The position numbers were made by a program, and so were the translations under genes. From an uncultured Duncaniella sp. (GTDB taxonomy: Bacteria > Bacteroidota > Bacteroidia > Bacteroidales > Muribaculaceae), in assembly GCF_910578445.1 (NCBI RefSeq), contig NZ_CAJTQC010000004.1, positions 74,543 to 138,542 of the forward strand: a stretch of DNA of 64,000 nucleotides, read 5' to 3'. Below are positions 43,906 to 53,166 of the stretch, piece after piece (within the stretch, counting starts at the first letter, position 1; each line of letters opens with the position of its first letter). The notes under the pieces were generated by a model. The model was not told the DNA's origin. It did not search any database and worked only from the letters and a program-made list of their open reading frames with translations.

Positions 43906-44922
43906 TTAGTTATTCTCCTTGAGACCGATGGCCTGATTGCAGGTGATGATGATTGTCTTGTAGATATCTTCGGGGAAGCAGCCACGCGAAAGGTCGTTGA
44001 CAGGAGCAGCCAGACCCTGAAGCACAGGACCGACAGCTTCTACGCCACCAAGACGCTGCACAAGCTTATAGGCGATATTGCCGACTTCGAGCGAGGGGAA
44101 CACAAGTACATTCGCACGGCCTGAAAGCGGGCTGTTGGGAGCCTTGCTGTTAGCCACACCGGGGACGAGGGCGGCATCAGCCTGAAGCTCACCGTCAAGC
44201 ACGAGATTCGGATCGAGCTCGTGGGCGATACGGGTAGCCTCGATAACCTTGTCGACACGTTCGCTCTTGGCGCTGCCCTTGGTAGAGAAACTGAGGATAG
44301 CGACACGGGGTTCGATTCCGGCGATATCACGTGCGGTTTTGCCTGCCGAAACGGCGATTTGTGCGAGCTGAGCTGCATCGGGTTCGGGAACAACCGCGCA
44401 GTCGGCAAATATGAGGAGACCATTAGTTCCATAGTTCATGCCTTCGGGAAGAACCATTACGAAAGCACCTGAAACCACGTCAATGCCGGGCATAGTCTTG
44501 ATGATCTGGAATGCGGCGCGAAGCACATTTCCGGTAGTGTTGAGCGCACCGGCCACCTGTCCATCAGCATCACCGGCCTTTACCATAAGGCAGCCGAGAT
44601 ACAGAGGATTGGCAGAAGTCATGCGGGCTTCCTCCATTGTGATGCCCTTCTTTTTACGGAGCTCAAAATAAAGAGGAGCGTATTTGTCAATCACCTTCTC
44701 GTCGGAAGGATTAACGATTGTTGCCTTGGCGATATTCTCAAGCTTGAGATCCTTGGCCATCGCCATGATTTCATTGGGATCACCAATGAGGATGATGTCG
44801 GCGATGCCGTCGGCGATAATACGGTCTGCGGCGGTTAATGTACGAGATTCTGTGCCTTCGGGAAGGACGATACGCTGACGGTCGGCTTTGGCCTTAGCGG
44901 TAAGTTTTTCAAAAAGACCCAT
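43906..44922 (-). CDS. pta: Phosphate acetyltransferase
   Basis: Converts acetyl-CoA and phosphate to acetyl phosphate for ackA. At 338 residues it is the short, single-domain type without the N-terminal regulatory regions of E. coli Pta. Signature parts are IVLPEGTESRTLTAADRI, VAGALNTTGNVLRAAFQIIKT, GSAKSERVDKVIEATRIA and FPSLEVGNIAYKLVQRLGG. First gene of the pair, with a consensus promoter about 105 bases ahead. Confidence 0.97.
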   Translation of the reverse strand: MGLFEKLTAKAKADRQRIVLPEGTESRTLTAADRIIADGIADIILIGDPNEIMAMAKDLKLENIAKATIVNPSDEKVIDKYAPLYFELRKKKGITMEEARMTSANPLYLGCLMVKAGDADGQVAGALNTTGNVLRAAFQIIKTMPGIDVVSGAFVMVLPEGMNYGTNGLLIFADCAVVPEPDAAQLAQIAVSAGKTARDIAGIEPRVAILSFSTKGSAKSERVDKVIEATRIAHELDPNLVLDGELQADAALVPGVANSKAPNSPLSGRANVLVFPSLEVGNIAYKLVQRLGGVEAVGPVLQGLAAPVNDLSRGCFPEDIYKTIIITCNQAIGLKENN

Positions 44923-45026
44923 AACGGTATGTTGATTTAAATTAAAGATTTGACAATTGTATCTGCACTCGCGCTTGTCATCTTGTCAAGTCAATTGGCC
45001 GGGCGGAGGGGTGCGCAATAACTACG

Positions 45027-45058
45027 CAAAGATACAATCATTTCCCCTCTTTTCCAAA
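45027..45058 (-). promoter_or_regulatory. Consensus promoter of pta-ackA
   Basis: On the minus strand TTTG (45055-45058), 20 bases, TATCTTTG (45027-45034): an exact consensus match. Leader of roughly 95 bases before pta. Confidence 0.72.
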
Positions 45059-45111
45059 ATAAAATATTCCCAAGTTTTTATCGTTAACAATATATAATCA
45101 CATCTCAGCCC

Positions 45112-47082
45112 ATGGCAACTCGACATCACCTTAATTATATATGTGTAATTCTCTGCACTCTGATCCTCGCCTCTTGCTCAGGCGCGAAGATGAGTGTGGC
45201 CGACGAGCAGATGGCTCGCGGAGAATACTTCGACGCCCAGAAAACATATCGCAAAATCTACAATAAGCTTAATCCACGCGAAGAGCGGAAACTTCGTGGC
45301 GAGGTTGCCGCCAAGCTTGGAGAATGCTACACGCAATTAGGGCAGAACGCACGTGCGGCCGCCGCCTATCAGAACGCATTGCGTTACGGACATCCCGATT
45401 CCACACTGCTTCTTCAGCTCGCAAAAGCCCATCACGGACAGGGCAGCTATCCTCAGGCAATAAAAGCCTACGAAGACTATCTGAATCTATGGCCCGATGA
45501 CCGAAAGGCCCTTCAAGGTCTGTCCGGCGCACGCAAAAGCGCAGAAATCAAGCGTAACAAAACACGCCACATAGTCCGAAATGCAAAACTTTTCAATTCA
45601 CGCCGTGCCGATTTCTCGCCAATGTTCAACGGTGATGTGCTTTATTTCACCACCACCAATGAAAAGGTGACAGGAACCAAACGCAGCGAAATCACCGGCA
45701 TGAAACGCAGCGACATATGGATGGTGCGCAAAAACGAGCGTGGCGAATGGCAGCGCCCCGAACCGGTCGAAGGAGAACTCAACACCGAATGGGACGAGGG
45801 TATCGCATCATTCTCGCCTGACGGCTCGACCATGTATCTCACCCGCTCAGTGCGTGTGCCTGACCGTGACACCGGCGTAGACATATACACCTCCACCCGG
45901 TCGGATGCACAGTGGAGCGCTCCTGTGAAACTTGAAATCACCCACGATACAATCTCAAGCTACGGCCACCCCGCAGTCAGCCCGTCAGGCGAATATCTCT
46001 ATTTCACATCCGATATGCCGGGTCAAGGCGGAAAGGATATATGGCGCATCAATCTCCGCGAACGAGCAGGAAGCCTTGAAAATCTCGGCGAAGCCATCAA
46101 CACACCCGGCGATGAAGTGTTCCCCTATATGCTGACCGACTCAATCATGTATTTTTCGTCAGACGGCCACCCCGGACTCGGAGGACTTGACCTGTTCAAA
46201 GCCACACTGACCCCTTCGGGCGGATGGCTGGTGGAAAACTTGGGAAGCCCGATGAACTCCGAAGGTGACGATTTCGGAATCACTTTCGCGACCCCGGCAA
46301 AAGAGGCCGGCTATTTCAGCTCAAACCGTGGCGACGGACGCGGATATGACCATCTGTACTCCTTTGAACTTCCCGACCTCAAAATTCTCATTTCAGGCTG
46401 GGTATTGGACAAGGACGAAGAACCCGTGCCCAATGCCATCATCCGCATCGTAGGCAACGATGGCTCAAACCAGAAAGCAGTGGCACGCAACGACGGCTCA
46501 TTTTCATTCCCGCTACAGCGCGGTGTGAAATACGTGATGCTCGCAGGTGCTAAAGGCTATCTCAACGCCAAGCAGGAATTCACCTCCGACAGCGCGGAAG
46601 AAGACGCCGAATATGGAATAGACTTCATCCTTGCCTCAGTCACCAAGCCAAATATCGTCGATAACATTTTCTATGATTTCGACAAGGCAACCCTGCGTCC
46701 GGAATCAAAAGAAGCTCTTGACGGCGTGGTGCAGATGCTGCGCGACAATCCTAACATCACCATCGAGATGGCTTCACATACCGACCGCAAGGGCTCGGAC
46801 GAATACAATATCGCCCTCTCCGAGCGAAGAGCAAAAAGCGTGGTCGACTATCTCATTGCCGCCGGCATCCCCGAAGCACGCCTCCAGTATCAGGGCTATG
46901 GCGAATCACGACCAATGACCATCACAAAGCGGCTTGCCCGCGAATTCCCTCAGTTTGAAGAGGGACAGACCCTCGACGAAGGCTTCATCATGACACTATC
47001 CCCTGAAGATCAGGATACGGCCGACCAGATTAACCGCCGAACCGAATTTCAGGTGCTTTCCGTGGACTATCAGATGTATTAA
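45112..47082 (+). CDS. OmpA-family lipoprotein with TPR and beta-propeller, PorE-like architecture
   Basis: A 656-residue outer-membrane lipoprotein (lipobox LILASCSG, Cys22). Order: TPR repeats (about 28-145, LGECYTQLGQNARAAAAYQNALRYGH), a PD40/WD40-like propeller (about 155-420, repeats such as SPDGSTMYLTRS and SPSGEYLYFTSD), a carboxypeptidase-regulatory-like domain (about 427-510, ISGWVLDKDEEPVPNAIIRI) and a C-terminal OmpA domain (about 520-650, NIFYDFDKATLRPESKEAL) that binds peptidoglycan. This layout is that of PorE of the type IX secretion system, but similar proteins occur outside it. Co-oriented with the YjbR gene 27 bases on. Confidence 0.82.
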   Translation: MATRHHLNYICVILCTLILASCSGAKMSVADEQMARGEYFDAQKTYRKIYNKLNPREERKLRGEVAAKLGECYTQLGQNARAAAAYQNALRYGHPDSTLLLQLAKAHHGQGSYPQAIKAYEDYLNLWPDDRKALQGLSGARKSAEIKRNKTRHIVRNAKLFNSRRADFSPMFNGDVLYFTTTNEKVTGTKRSEITGMKRSDIWMVRKNERGEWQRPEPVEGELNTEWDEGIASFSPDGSTMYLTRSVRVPDRDTGVDIYTSTRSDAQWSAPVKLEITHDTISSYGHPAVSPSGEYLYFTSDMPGQGGKDIWRINLRERAGSLENLGEAINTPGDEVFPYMLTDSIMYFSSDGHPGLGGLDLFKATLTPSGGWLVENLGSPMNSEGDDFGITFATPAKEAGYFSSNRGDGRGYDHLYSFELPDLKILISGWVLDKDEEPVPNAIIRIVGNDGSNQKAVARNDGSFSFPLQRGVKYVMLAGAKGYLNAKQEFTSDSAEEDAEYGIDFILASVTKPNIVDNIFYDFDKATLRPESKEALDGVVQMLRDNPNITIEMASHTDRKGSDEYNIALSERRAKSVVDYLIAAGIPEARLQYQGYGESRPMTITKRLAREFPQFEEGQTLDEGFIMTLSPEDQDTADQINRRTEFQVLSVDYQMY

Positions 47083-47109
47083 ACCATCCGCCGATTACTT
47101 TTCTAAAAA

Positions 47110-47490
47110 ATGGACATCGAATCAATACGCGACTATTGCCTATCGCTACCGCTGACAAGCGAGGACACGGCCTTCGGAGAGGACTATCTGCTTTTCAGGG
47201 TCTGCGGGAAGATTTTTGCCTGCTATGGATTCAACCTTGAGGATTATTTCGTGGTCAAATGCGACCCGGACTATGCACTTGACCTCAGAGACCGTCACGA
47301 TGAAATAATACCGGCATGGCATTGGAACAAACGCTACTGGAATCAGATACGGCTACACGGCAACCTTCCGGACGATTTCATCCTCTCGCTTATACGCCAC
47401 AGCTATTCGGAAGTGGTCAAAAAGCTTCCGCGACGCATCAAAACCATGCATCCTGACATCAACAGCATCTCCGCATCAGACATCCGCTGA
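47110..47490 (+). CDS. MmcQ/YjbR family protein
   Basis: A 126-residue small protein of the MmcQ/YjbR family, a CyaY-like fold often called DNA-binding; function not established. Typical parts are MDIESIRDYCLSLPLTSEDTAFGEDYLLFRVCGKIFA at the start and the WNKRYWNQIRL motif near residue 80. Follows the OmpA-family gene by 27 bases. Confidence 0.85.
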   Translation: MDIESIRDYCLSLPLTSEDTAFGEDYLLFRVCGKIFACYGFNLEDYFVVKCDPDYALDLRDRHDEIIPAWHWNKRYWNQIRLHGNLPDDFILSLIRHSYSEVVKKLPRRIKTMHPDINSISASDIR

Positions 47491-47527
47491 CACCTCTGAA
47501 TACATCCGAATCATAGGCGTCAAGCAT

Positions 47528-47558
47528 TTTGCCGATTGAAATTAATTGTGTAAATTTG
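47528..47558 (+). promoter_or_regulatory. Consensus promoter ahead of the ABC-F gene
   Basis: TTTG (47528-47531), 19 bases, TAAATTTG (47551-47558). Expected start of transcription near 47565, leaving a leader of about 125 bases that holds a small open frame ending on the ABC-F start. Confidence 0.7.
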
Positions 47559-47650
47559 CACACGGAATCAAACAGACGAAAAAAATGTAAAAAGCGCACC
47601 TTAATCTTTTATTATCGGTGATTTTATTAAACAGCCATATCGAAATCGTT

Positions 47651-47692
47651 ATGGCAAAATATCTGCTTTTTTATATTTTTCGACTACAATGA
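47651..47692 (+). CDS. Candidate 13-codon leader peptide of the ABC-F gene
   Basis: ATG at 47651 opens a 13-codon frame, peptide MAKYLLFYIFRLQ. Its TGA (47690-47692) overlaps the ATG of the ABC-F gene (47689-47691). A 6-bp inverted repeat (GCCATA 47634-47639, TATGGC 47650-47655) would bury the leader start codon in a hairpin. The layout resembles ribosome-stalling leaders ahead of antibiotic-resistance ABC-F and erm genes, but no known arrest motif is certain. Translation is unproven. Confidence 0.4.
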   Translation: MAKYLLFYIFRLQ

Positions 47693-49284
47693 GTCTACAG
47701 ATTCAGAATCTTTCCTATACCCATCCTGACGGCGTCACTTTATTTAAAGACCTCAACTTTTCAATCCCACAAGGCTGTAAATGTTCCATAATCGGCAAAA
47801 ATGGAAGTGGGAAGTCCACATTACTTAAAATTTTAGCAGGTCATTTGCATCCGACAGACGGGTGCATACTCAACCGCGACTCCACATTGCTCATCCCACA
47901 ACACTTCGGGCAATACGACAACATGTGTGTCGCCGAAGCACTCGGAGTCCATAACAAAATCAACGCTTACAACAACATTCTGCGAGGAGAAACATCCCCG
48001 GAGAATTTCGACATTCTTGACGACGACTGGGAAATAGCCGACAAAGTCTCATCGGCACTGGCGCAATGGCTGCCTGAAAACATATCGGCAGACACGCCTA
48101 TGCGTCAACTGAGCGGCGGCGAGAAGACAAAAGTCTTTCTTGCGTCAATAAGCATCCACAAGCCCGATATAATCCTGATGGACGAGCCGACAAACCATCT
48201 CGACAGCATAGGCCGTGAAAAGCTCTATCGGTTCATAGGTGATTCAACAGCCACAACGATTATTGTCAGCCATGACAGGACACTGTTAAACCTGCTTGAC
48301 AACCAGTTTGAACTATCGGGAGGGGCAATCAGATATTATCCCATGTCCTACGATGACTATTCAGCAGAAGTGGAGTCCGAACGGGAAAACCTCGCAAAGC
48401 GACTGGCCGGTAAAGAAAAGGAACTTCTAAAGACCAAACGGCTGGCAAACCGGCAGAAAGAACGTCAGGAGAAACAAAATTCACGTGGAAGGCAACACTC
48501 GCGCAAAGAGGGCTTGCCCCGCATACTTATGGGCGGCCTCAAAGACCGTGCTGAAAAAACGACCTCGCAACTCGCCGACACAATGGCATCTAAAATCAGT
48601 AAGATTAACGATGACATCACAACCCTCCGTTCGTCGCTCAAAGATAGCTCATCAATCAAGATGGATTTTGAAGACTCCATCATCCATAAAGGGAAAATAC
48701 TGGTGAAAGCCACAAATGTCAACCACACATTCCCCATGTCAGGCCCACTCTGGAATGACAGTGTAGACTTCACTATCACAAGCGGAGACAGGGTAAGAAT
48801 CACCGGGATTAACGGCTGTGGCAAAAGCACCCTCCTTCATATGATAACAGGCCGGATAAAAGCCTCTCAGGGTGACATTTCCGTTGCCGACGACACCAGC
48901 ATCATCTACATTGATCAGGAATATTCCCTCATCGCCGACGACGTTTCAATCTTTGAGCAGCTCTCACGCTTCAACCGTGAACTGCATGACCATGAGCTGA
49001 AATCCTATCTGACGCACTTTCTTTTCACCCGCGACGTATGGGAGCAGCCGTGTGCCAAACTGAGCGGAGGCGAACGCATGAGACTGCTGCTGTGTTGCCT
49101 CATGATTTCCAACAACACTCCCGATATCATTATCGCCGACGAACCCACCAACAATCTTGATATCGACAGCATGCAGATACTCGCCTCGACACTGCGCAGC
49201 TATCAAGGCACACTCATAGTCGTAAGCCACGATGACAGCTTCATAGCCGATGTCGATGTCCGACAGACAATAAATCTTACATGA
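47689..49284 (+). CDS. ABC-F family ATPase (ribosome-associated type)
   Basis: A 531-residue soluble protein with two ABC domains and no membrane segments. Domain 1: Walker A GKNGSGKST (about 37-45), signature LSGGEKTK, Walker B DIILMDEPTNHLD. Domain 2: Walker A GINGCGKST (about 373), signature LSGGERMR, Walker B DIIIADEPTNNLD. Between them is a charged linker (about 225-320) rich in Lys, Arg and Glu that reaches the ribosome in this family. Members act in translation or protect ribosomes from antibiotics; the subfamily cannot be fixed by eye. A consensus promoter and small upstream frame precede it. Confidence 0.88.
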   Translation: MSLQIQNLSYTHPDGVTLFKDLNFSIPQGCKCSIIGKNGSGKSTLLKILAGHLHPTDGCILNRDSTLLIPQHFGQYDNMCVAEALGVHNKINAYNNILRGETSPENFDILDDDWEIADKVSSALAQWLPENISADTPMRQLSGGEKTKVFLASISIHKPDIILMDEPTNHLDSIGREKLYRFIGDSTATTIIVSHDRTLLNLLDNQFELSGGAIRYYPMSYDDYSAEVESERENLAKRLAGKEKELLKTKRLANRQKERQEKQNSRGRQHSRKEGLPRILMGGLKDRAEKTTSQLADTMASKISKINDDITTLRSSLKDSSSIKMDFEDSIIHKGKILVKATNVNHTFPMSGPLWNDSVDFTITSGDRVRITGINGCGKSTLLHMITGRIKASQGDISVADDTSIIYIDQEYSLIADDVSIFEQLSRFNRELHDHELKSYLTHFLFTRDVWEQPCAKLSGGERMRLLLCCLMISNNTPDIIIADEPTNNLDIDSMQILASTLRSYQGTLIVVSHDDSFIADVDVRQTINLT

Positions 49285-49420
49285 AGAAAGCTCTTAAAAA
49301 TCATGCAGACAACACAAAATTCAGCCCAAGTATCACCATTGTAACTCATGCCGTTTAATTTTTAAGAGTTACTTAGCTCCTTTTTTCAAGGCAATACACT
49401 GCCGTTTGCAAAAAATTAAG

Positions 49421-49428
49421 TAAATTTG
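49421..49428 (+). promoter_or_regulatory. -7 element of typA
   Basis: TAAATTTG, 22 bases ahead of the typA ATG. A TTTG lies at 49405-49408 but is too close to be the -33 box. Confidence 0.45.
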
Positions 49429-49450
49429 CAGCCGAAAATTTTTAAGGACA

Positions 49451-51250
49451 ATGCAGAAGATTAGAAATATTGCCATCATCGCACACGTCGACCATGGCAA
49501 AACAACCCTCGTAGACAAAATGCTCCTGGCCGGAAAGTTATTCCGCGACAACCAGTCGACCGGCGAGCTCATACTTGACAACAACGACCTTGAGCGCGAA
49601 CGAGGCATAACAATCCTCTCGAAAAACGTCTCCATCAACTACAACGGTTACAAAATCAACATCATCGACACTCCGGGACACGCCGATTTCGGAGGCGAGG
49701 TAGAGCGTGTGCTCAACATGGCCGACGGTTGCCTGCTGCTTGTCGACGCCTTCGAAGGTCCTATGCCACAGACCCGTTTCGTGCTTCAGAAAGCAATCCA
49801 GATGGGTCTCAAGCCGGTAGTGGTCATCAACAAGGTCGACAAACCAAACTGCCGTCCCGACGAAGTGCAGGAAATGGTGTTTGACCTCATGTGCAATCTC
49901 GATGCGACCGAAGAGCAGCTCGACTTCCCGACAATCTACGGCTCTGCAAAACAGGGATGGATGAGCACTGACTACAATGAACCGACCGACAACATCACCC
50001 CGGTGCTCGATGCTATAATCGAATATATTCCCGAACCTCAGGTGCTCGAAGGCGACGCTCAGATGCTGATCACATCTCTTGATTTCAGCAGCTATGTCGG
50101 ACGTATCGCCATCGGCCGCGTACACCGCGGTGAACTTCGCGAAGGCATGGATATCGCCCTGTGCAAAAAAGACGGGACTACCGTCCGCCAGCGCATCAAA
50201 GAGCTCCACACTTTCGAAGGAATGGGCCGCAAAAAGGTGGAATCGGTAAAAAGCGGCGACATCTGCGCGCTCGTCGGAATCGAAGGCTTTGAAATCGGCG
50301 ACACGGTAGCCGACCTCAACAATCCCGAGCCACTTCCGCGCATTGCCATTGACGAACCTACAATGTCAATGACATTCACCATCAACGACAGTCCTTTCTT
50401 CGGAAAAGACGGTAAGTTCGTGACATCGCGCCACATCCACGACCGTCTCACCAAAGAGCTTGACCGCAATCTTGCTCTGCGTGTGAAAAAAGCTGACCAT
50501 GAAGACTCTTGGACAGTATTCGGCCGCGGCGTGCTTCACCTTTCAGTCCTCATCGAGACAATGCGTCGCGAAGGTTTCGAGCTTCAGGTCGGCCAGCCTC
50601 AGGTCATCATCAAAGAAATCGACGGAAAGAAATGCGAGCCTGTGGAAATGCTCACAATCAACGTGCCTGAAGATTACTCATCGAAGATTATCGACATGGT
50701 CACACGTCGCAAAGGCGAAATGGTCTCGATGACAACTCAGAACGACCGTCTCCACATTGAATTCATCATTCCCTCAAGAGGCATTATCGGTCTGCGCAAC
50801 AATGTGCTCACCGCATCGGCGGGCGAAGCGATCATGGCTCACAGATTCCATGAATACCAGCCTTGGAAGGGTGATATCGAACGCCGCACAAATGGCTCGC
50901 TCATAGCCATGGAAGGTGGAACGGCTTATGCCTACGCTATCGACAAGCTCCAAGACCGCGGACGCTTCTTCATCTTCCCGCAGGAAGAAGTCTATGCCGG
51001 ACAGGTTGTGGGCGAAAATGCAAAAGACAACGATATCGTGGTCAATGTCACCAAGTCAAAAAAACTTACCAATATGCGCGCAAGCGGTGCTGACGACAAG
51101 GCGAGAATCATACCTCCTGTGGTCTTCTCGCTCGAAGAAGCGCTTGAATACATCAAGGAAGACGAGTATGTCGAGGTAACACCCCATCACCTCCGTATCC
51201 GCAAAATCATTCTTGACGAAATCGAACGCAAACGCGCCAATAAAGCTTAA
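49451..51250 (+). CDS. typA: Ribosome-associated translational GTPase TypA/BipA
   Basis: A 599-residue GTPase that binds 70S ribosomes and helps 50S assembly and stress adaptation. G-motifs: AHVDHGKTT (G1), DTPGHADFGGEVERV (G3) and NKVDKP (G4). Domains II, III and V follow, and the BipA-specific C-terminal domain has the conserved RGIIGLRNNVLTASAGEAIMAHRF and the ERRTNGSLIAMEGGTAYAYAI segment. Single-gene unit with a -7 box and a terminator. Confidence 0.97.
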   Translation: MQKIRNIAIIAHVDHGKTTLVDKMLLAGKLFRDNQSTGELILDNNDLERERGITILSKNVSINYNGYKINIIDTPGHADFGGEVERVLNMADGCLLLVDAFEGPMPQTRFVLQKAIQMGLKPVVVINKVDKPNCRPDEVQEMVFDLMCNLDATEEQLDFPTIYGSAKQGWMSTDYNEPTDNITPVLDAIIEYIPEPQVLEGDAQMLITSLDFSSYVGRIAIGRVHRGELREGMDIALCKKDGTTVRQRIKELHTFEGMGRKKVESVKSGDICALVGIEGFEIGDTVADLNNPEPLPRIAIDEPTMSMTFTINDSPFFGKDGKFVTSRHIHDRLTKELDRNLALRVKKADHEDSWTVFGRGVLHLSVLIETMRREGFELQVGQPQVIIKEIDGKKCEPVEMLTINVPEDYSSKIIDMVTRRKGEMVSMTTQNDRLHIEFIIPSRGIIGLRNNVLTASAGEAIMAHRFHEYQPWKGDIERRTNGSLIAMEGGTAYAYAIDKLQDRGRFFIFPQEEVYAGQVVGENAKDNDIVVNVTKSKKLTNMRASGADDKARIIPPVVFSLEEALEYIKEDEYVEVTPHHLRIRKIILDEIERKRANKA

Positions 51251-51273
51251 ACCAAGCATAAATTAACGTTTCT

Positions 51274-51310
51274 GAAGCTATGCCATACGAAAGGCATAGC
51301 TTCTTTTGTT
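51274..51310 (+). terminator. Intrinsic terminator of typA
   Basis: Perfect 11-bp arms (gaagctatgcc / ggcatagcttc, 51274-51284 and 51293-51303) with an 8-nt loop, then ttttgtt. Confidence 0.85.
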
Positions 51311-51399
51311 ATATAAGATAAAACGTGACATTTAAAACAAAAGCCGTCTTACAGATATTATTTGTTTTATTGGCACAAAACCATTCTAACTTTTCAGAT

Positions 51400-52209
51400 A
51401 TGAATAACACGATGACCGACCACAAAGACTTCCCCACCTTGGACAATATAATCGAATGCGCCCGTAATGCAGGAAAAATCGCGATGAAATATTTCCGTCA
51501 CAACGATCGCATGGAAATGCACAACAAACTAAATGACAGCGACATCGTCACAACCGCTGATAAAGAGTGTGAATCATACATCACTGATTTCATCAAATCG
51601 CACTATCCGACCCACTCCATCCTCTCGGAAGAATCGGGCGAGACAGATGGTTCTGACAAATGCCGATGGGTGATTGACCCAATTGACGGCACAACAAATT
51701 TTTTCTCAGGCATCCCGCTATGGGCCATCAGCATAGGTGTCGAGCGGAATGGTGAAACCGTTATCGGTGTCGTCTATCTGCCGGCAACCGACGAGCTTTT
51801 CTATGCCGAAAAAGGCAAAGGGGCATTTCTCAACGGTAAAAAAATCCACGTCTCCACCCAATCAAAGCTGTCACGCTCTGTAATTTCGACCGGCTTTCCT
51901 GTGGACAAGGACTCCAATCCCGACAACAATCTCGACAACCTCGCCGCCATCCTTCCACGTGTGAGAGACATACGTCGCCTCGGCGCAGCCACAGCCGACA
52001 TATGCTACACCGCAGCCGGATTTCTTGGCGGATACTGGGAACTCAACCTTCACGAATGGGATGTCAATGCCGGACTGCTGATTCTGACAGAAGCCGGAGG
52101 AAAATACACGCGCTTCCGTAATGACCGCAATGTGTCAATCGTCTGTGGCACATCTGAGATACACGATCAGCTTCTAAGCCTGCTAAACCCTTCACCGCGC
52201 AAAGCCTGA
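51400..52209 (+). CDS. Inositol monophosphatase family protein
   Basis: A 269-residue Mg-dependent phosphatase. Motifs: EES near residue 78 in LSEESGE, WVIDPIDGTTNF (metal-binding Asp) and HEWDVNAGLLILTEAGGKYT. In bacteria such enzymes act on inositol phosphate or other sugar phosphates, or on PAPS-type nucleotides (CysQ); substrate not predictable. The ATG at 51400 is chosen over a GTG at 51325 because the added residues have no family counterpart. Ends at a convergent terminator. Confidence 0.85.
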   Translation: MNNTMTDHKDFPTLDNIIECARNAGKIAMKYFRHNDRMEMHNKLNDSDIVTTADKECESYITDFIKSHYPTHSILSEESGETDGSDKCRWVIDPIDGTTNFFSGIPLWAISIGVERNGETVIGVVYLPATDELFYAEKGKGAFLNGKKIHVSTQSKLSRSVISTGFPVDKDSNPDNNLDNLAAILPRVRDIRRLGAATADICYTAAGFLGGYWELNLHEWDVNAGLLILTEAGGKYTRFRNDRNVSIVCGTSEIHDQLLSLLNPSPRKA

Positions 52210-52217
52210 AAACGACT

Positions 52218-52260
52218 TAGAGGCCGTCCGTCGGTGAGATTTACCAACGGACGGCCTCTA
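52218..52260. terminator. Bidirectional terminator
   Basis: Perfect 14-bp arms (tagaggccgtccgt and its complement, 52218-52231 and 52247-52260), followed by ttatt, between the convergent phosphatase and lysO genes. Confidence 0.75.
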
Positions 52261-52264
52261 TTAT

Positions 52265-52870
52265 TCATATATTACAGAAAAGAGTCACAAGCAACGGGAC
52301 ACTTAAATCGACAACAAATCCGTGATAGACTGAAAGAACTGCAAACTTATTGCCGGAAACAGCTGTGATTATCGGCAGAGTCGTATCCATCGAAGTAGCC
52401 CCACCTGATGAAATCGGGGCAAGCGGGCCGAACAACCTGCACAGCAGTGGCGCGCCGAGCAAAGTTATAATTTCCCTGCATATATTGGCAAGCAGAGCTA
52501 TGATGCCCAATTCAGCGCCTTTAGTTTCTGTAATAAGGATACTTGACAGCGAATAGTATCCGAACCCCGAACCGACAGCGAGAACTTCGGGTATGCTTCG
52601 CGACGGAATGAATAGTGAAACCGCCAGAGCCCCGGCCAATGTCCCGATAATAGTGATAAGTGGCAAAAGAAGCATGCCCGGCCTGAGGGTACGCAGATTT
52701 TTCTTAAGTTCCGAAATATTATGTCCGATGCCTATTCCCACGAGAAATATGAGCACAGCAAGTGCCACGAAACTGATATCGAAACCTAAGCGGCTGATAT
52801 CGACTATACCGGCATAGCCACATAAAAGTCCTATGATAAAAAATCCGACTATTATAAGACTACCCTTCAT
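52265..52870 (-). CDS. LysO-type lysine exporter, C-terminal part (split gene)
   Basis: A 201-residue membrane protein with six or so hydrophobic segments. It corresponds to the C-terminal two thirds of LysO (YbjE, DUF340), an L-lysine exporter. Conserved segments are VLAVGSGFGYYSLSSILITE and ISSGGATSMDTTLPIIT. With the 95-residue partner encoded just upstream the total is 296 residues, about the length of one-piece LysO. Translationally coupled by a 4-base overlap. Confidence 0.85.
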   Translation of the reverse strand: MKGSLIIVGFFIIGLLCGYAGIVDISRLGFDISFVALAVLIFLVGIGIGHNISELKKNLRTLRPGMLLLPLITIIGTLAGALAVSLFIPSRSIPEVLAVGSGFGYYSLSSILITETKGAELGIIALLANICREIITLLGAPLLCRLFGPLAPISSGGATSMDTTLPIITAVSGNKFAVLSVYHGFVVDLSVPLLVTLFCNI

Positions 52871-53154
52871 CGACCGCCTCCTTTCCCACTGTCATTTGTA
52901 CATGTAAGCCTCCAGAGAATCAAAGCCAGAGCCGAACTGCCGATCACACCTCCGAGACTTATGGCAAACGCCTCTATGCCCAACGATGCAATCCATCTGA
53001 CAATCCGTTCGTCGCTTCCGGCTTCAACTCCAAGAAGAAACAGAAGCAGCCAGATGATACCCATAACAATATTGTCAAGATACCTCAATTTCCTCCGTCG
53101 CAGAAAATATCCGGCCACAATACCGAGCGCTATCATACATATAATAACCACCAT
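52867..53154 (-). CDS. LysO-type lysine exporter, N-terminal part (split gene)
   Basis: A 95-residue protein with three hydrophobic segments, matching the N-terminal part of LysO (RKLRYLDNIVMGIIWLLLFLLGVEAGSDERIV). Its stop overlaps the start of the C-terminal part in ATGA. The reading frames are clean, so this looks like a natural two-subunit version rather than a frameshifted gene; split forms occur in other anaerobes, as I recall. Confidence 0.82.
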   Translation of the reverse strand: MVVIICMIALGIVAGYFLRRRKLRYLDNIVMGIIWLLLFLLGVEAGSDERIVRWIASLGIEAFAISLGGVIGSSALALILWRLTCTNDSGKGGGR

Positions 53155-53166
53155 ATCTGAGTCACC

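Noticed and set aside
49291..49387. Long-range inverted repeat (ctcttaaaaat / atttttaagag) after the ABC-F gene as terminator
   Set aside because: The loop is over 50 bases and the arms are AT-rich; too weak to call, although a T-run follows.
49538..50209. 223-codon open frame on the minus strand
   Set aside because: Antisense to typA; the sense protein is unmistakable.
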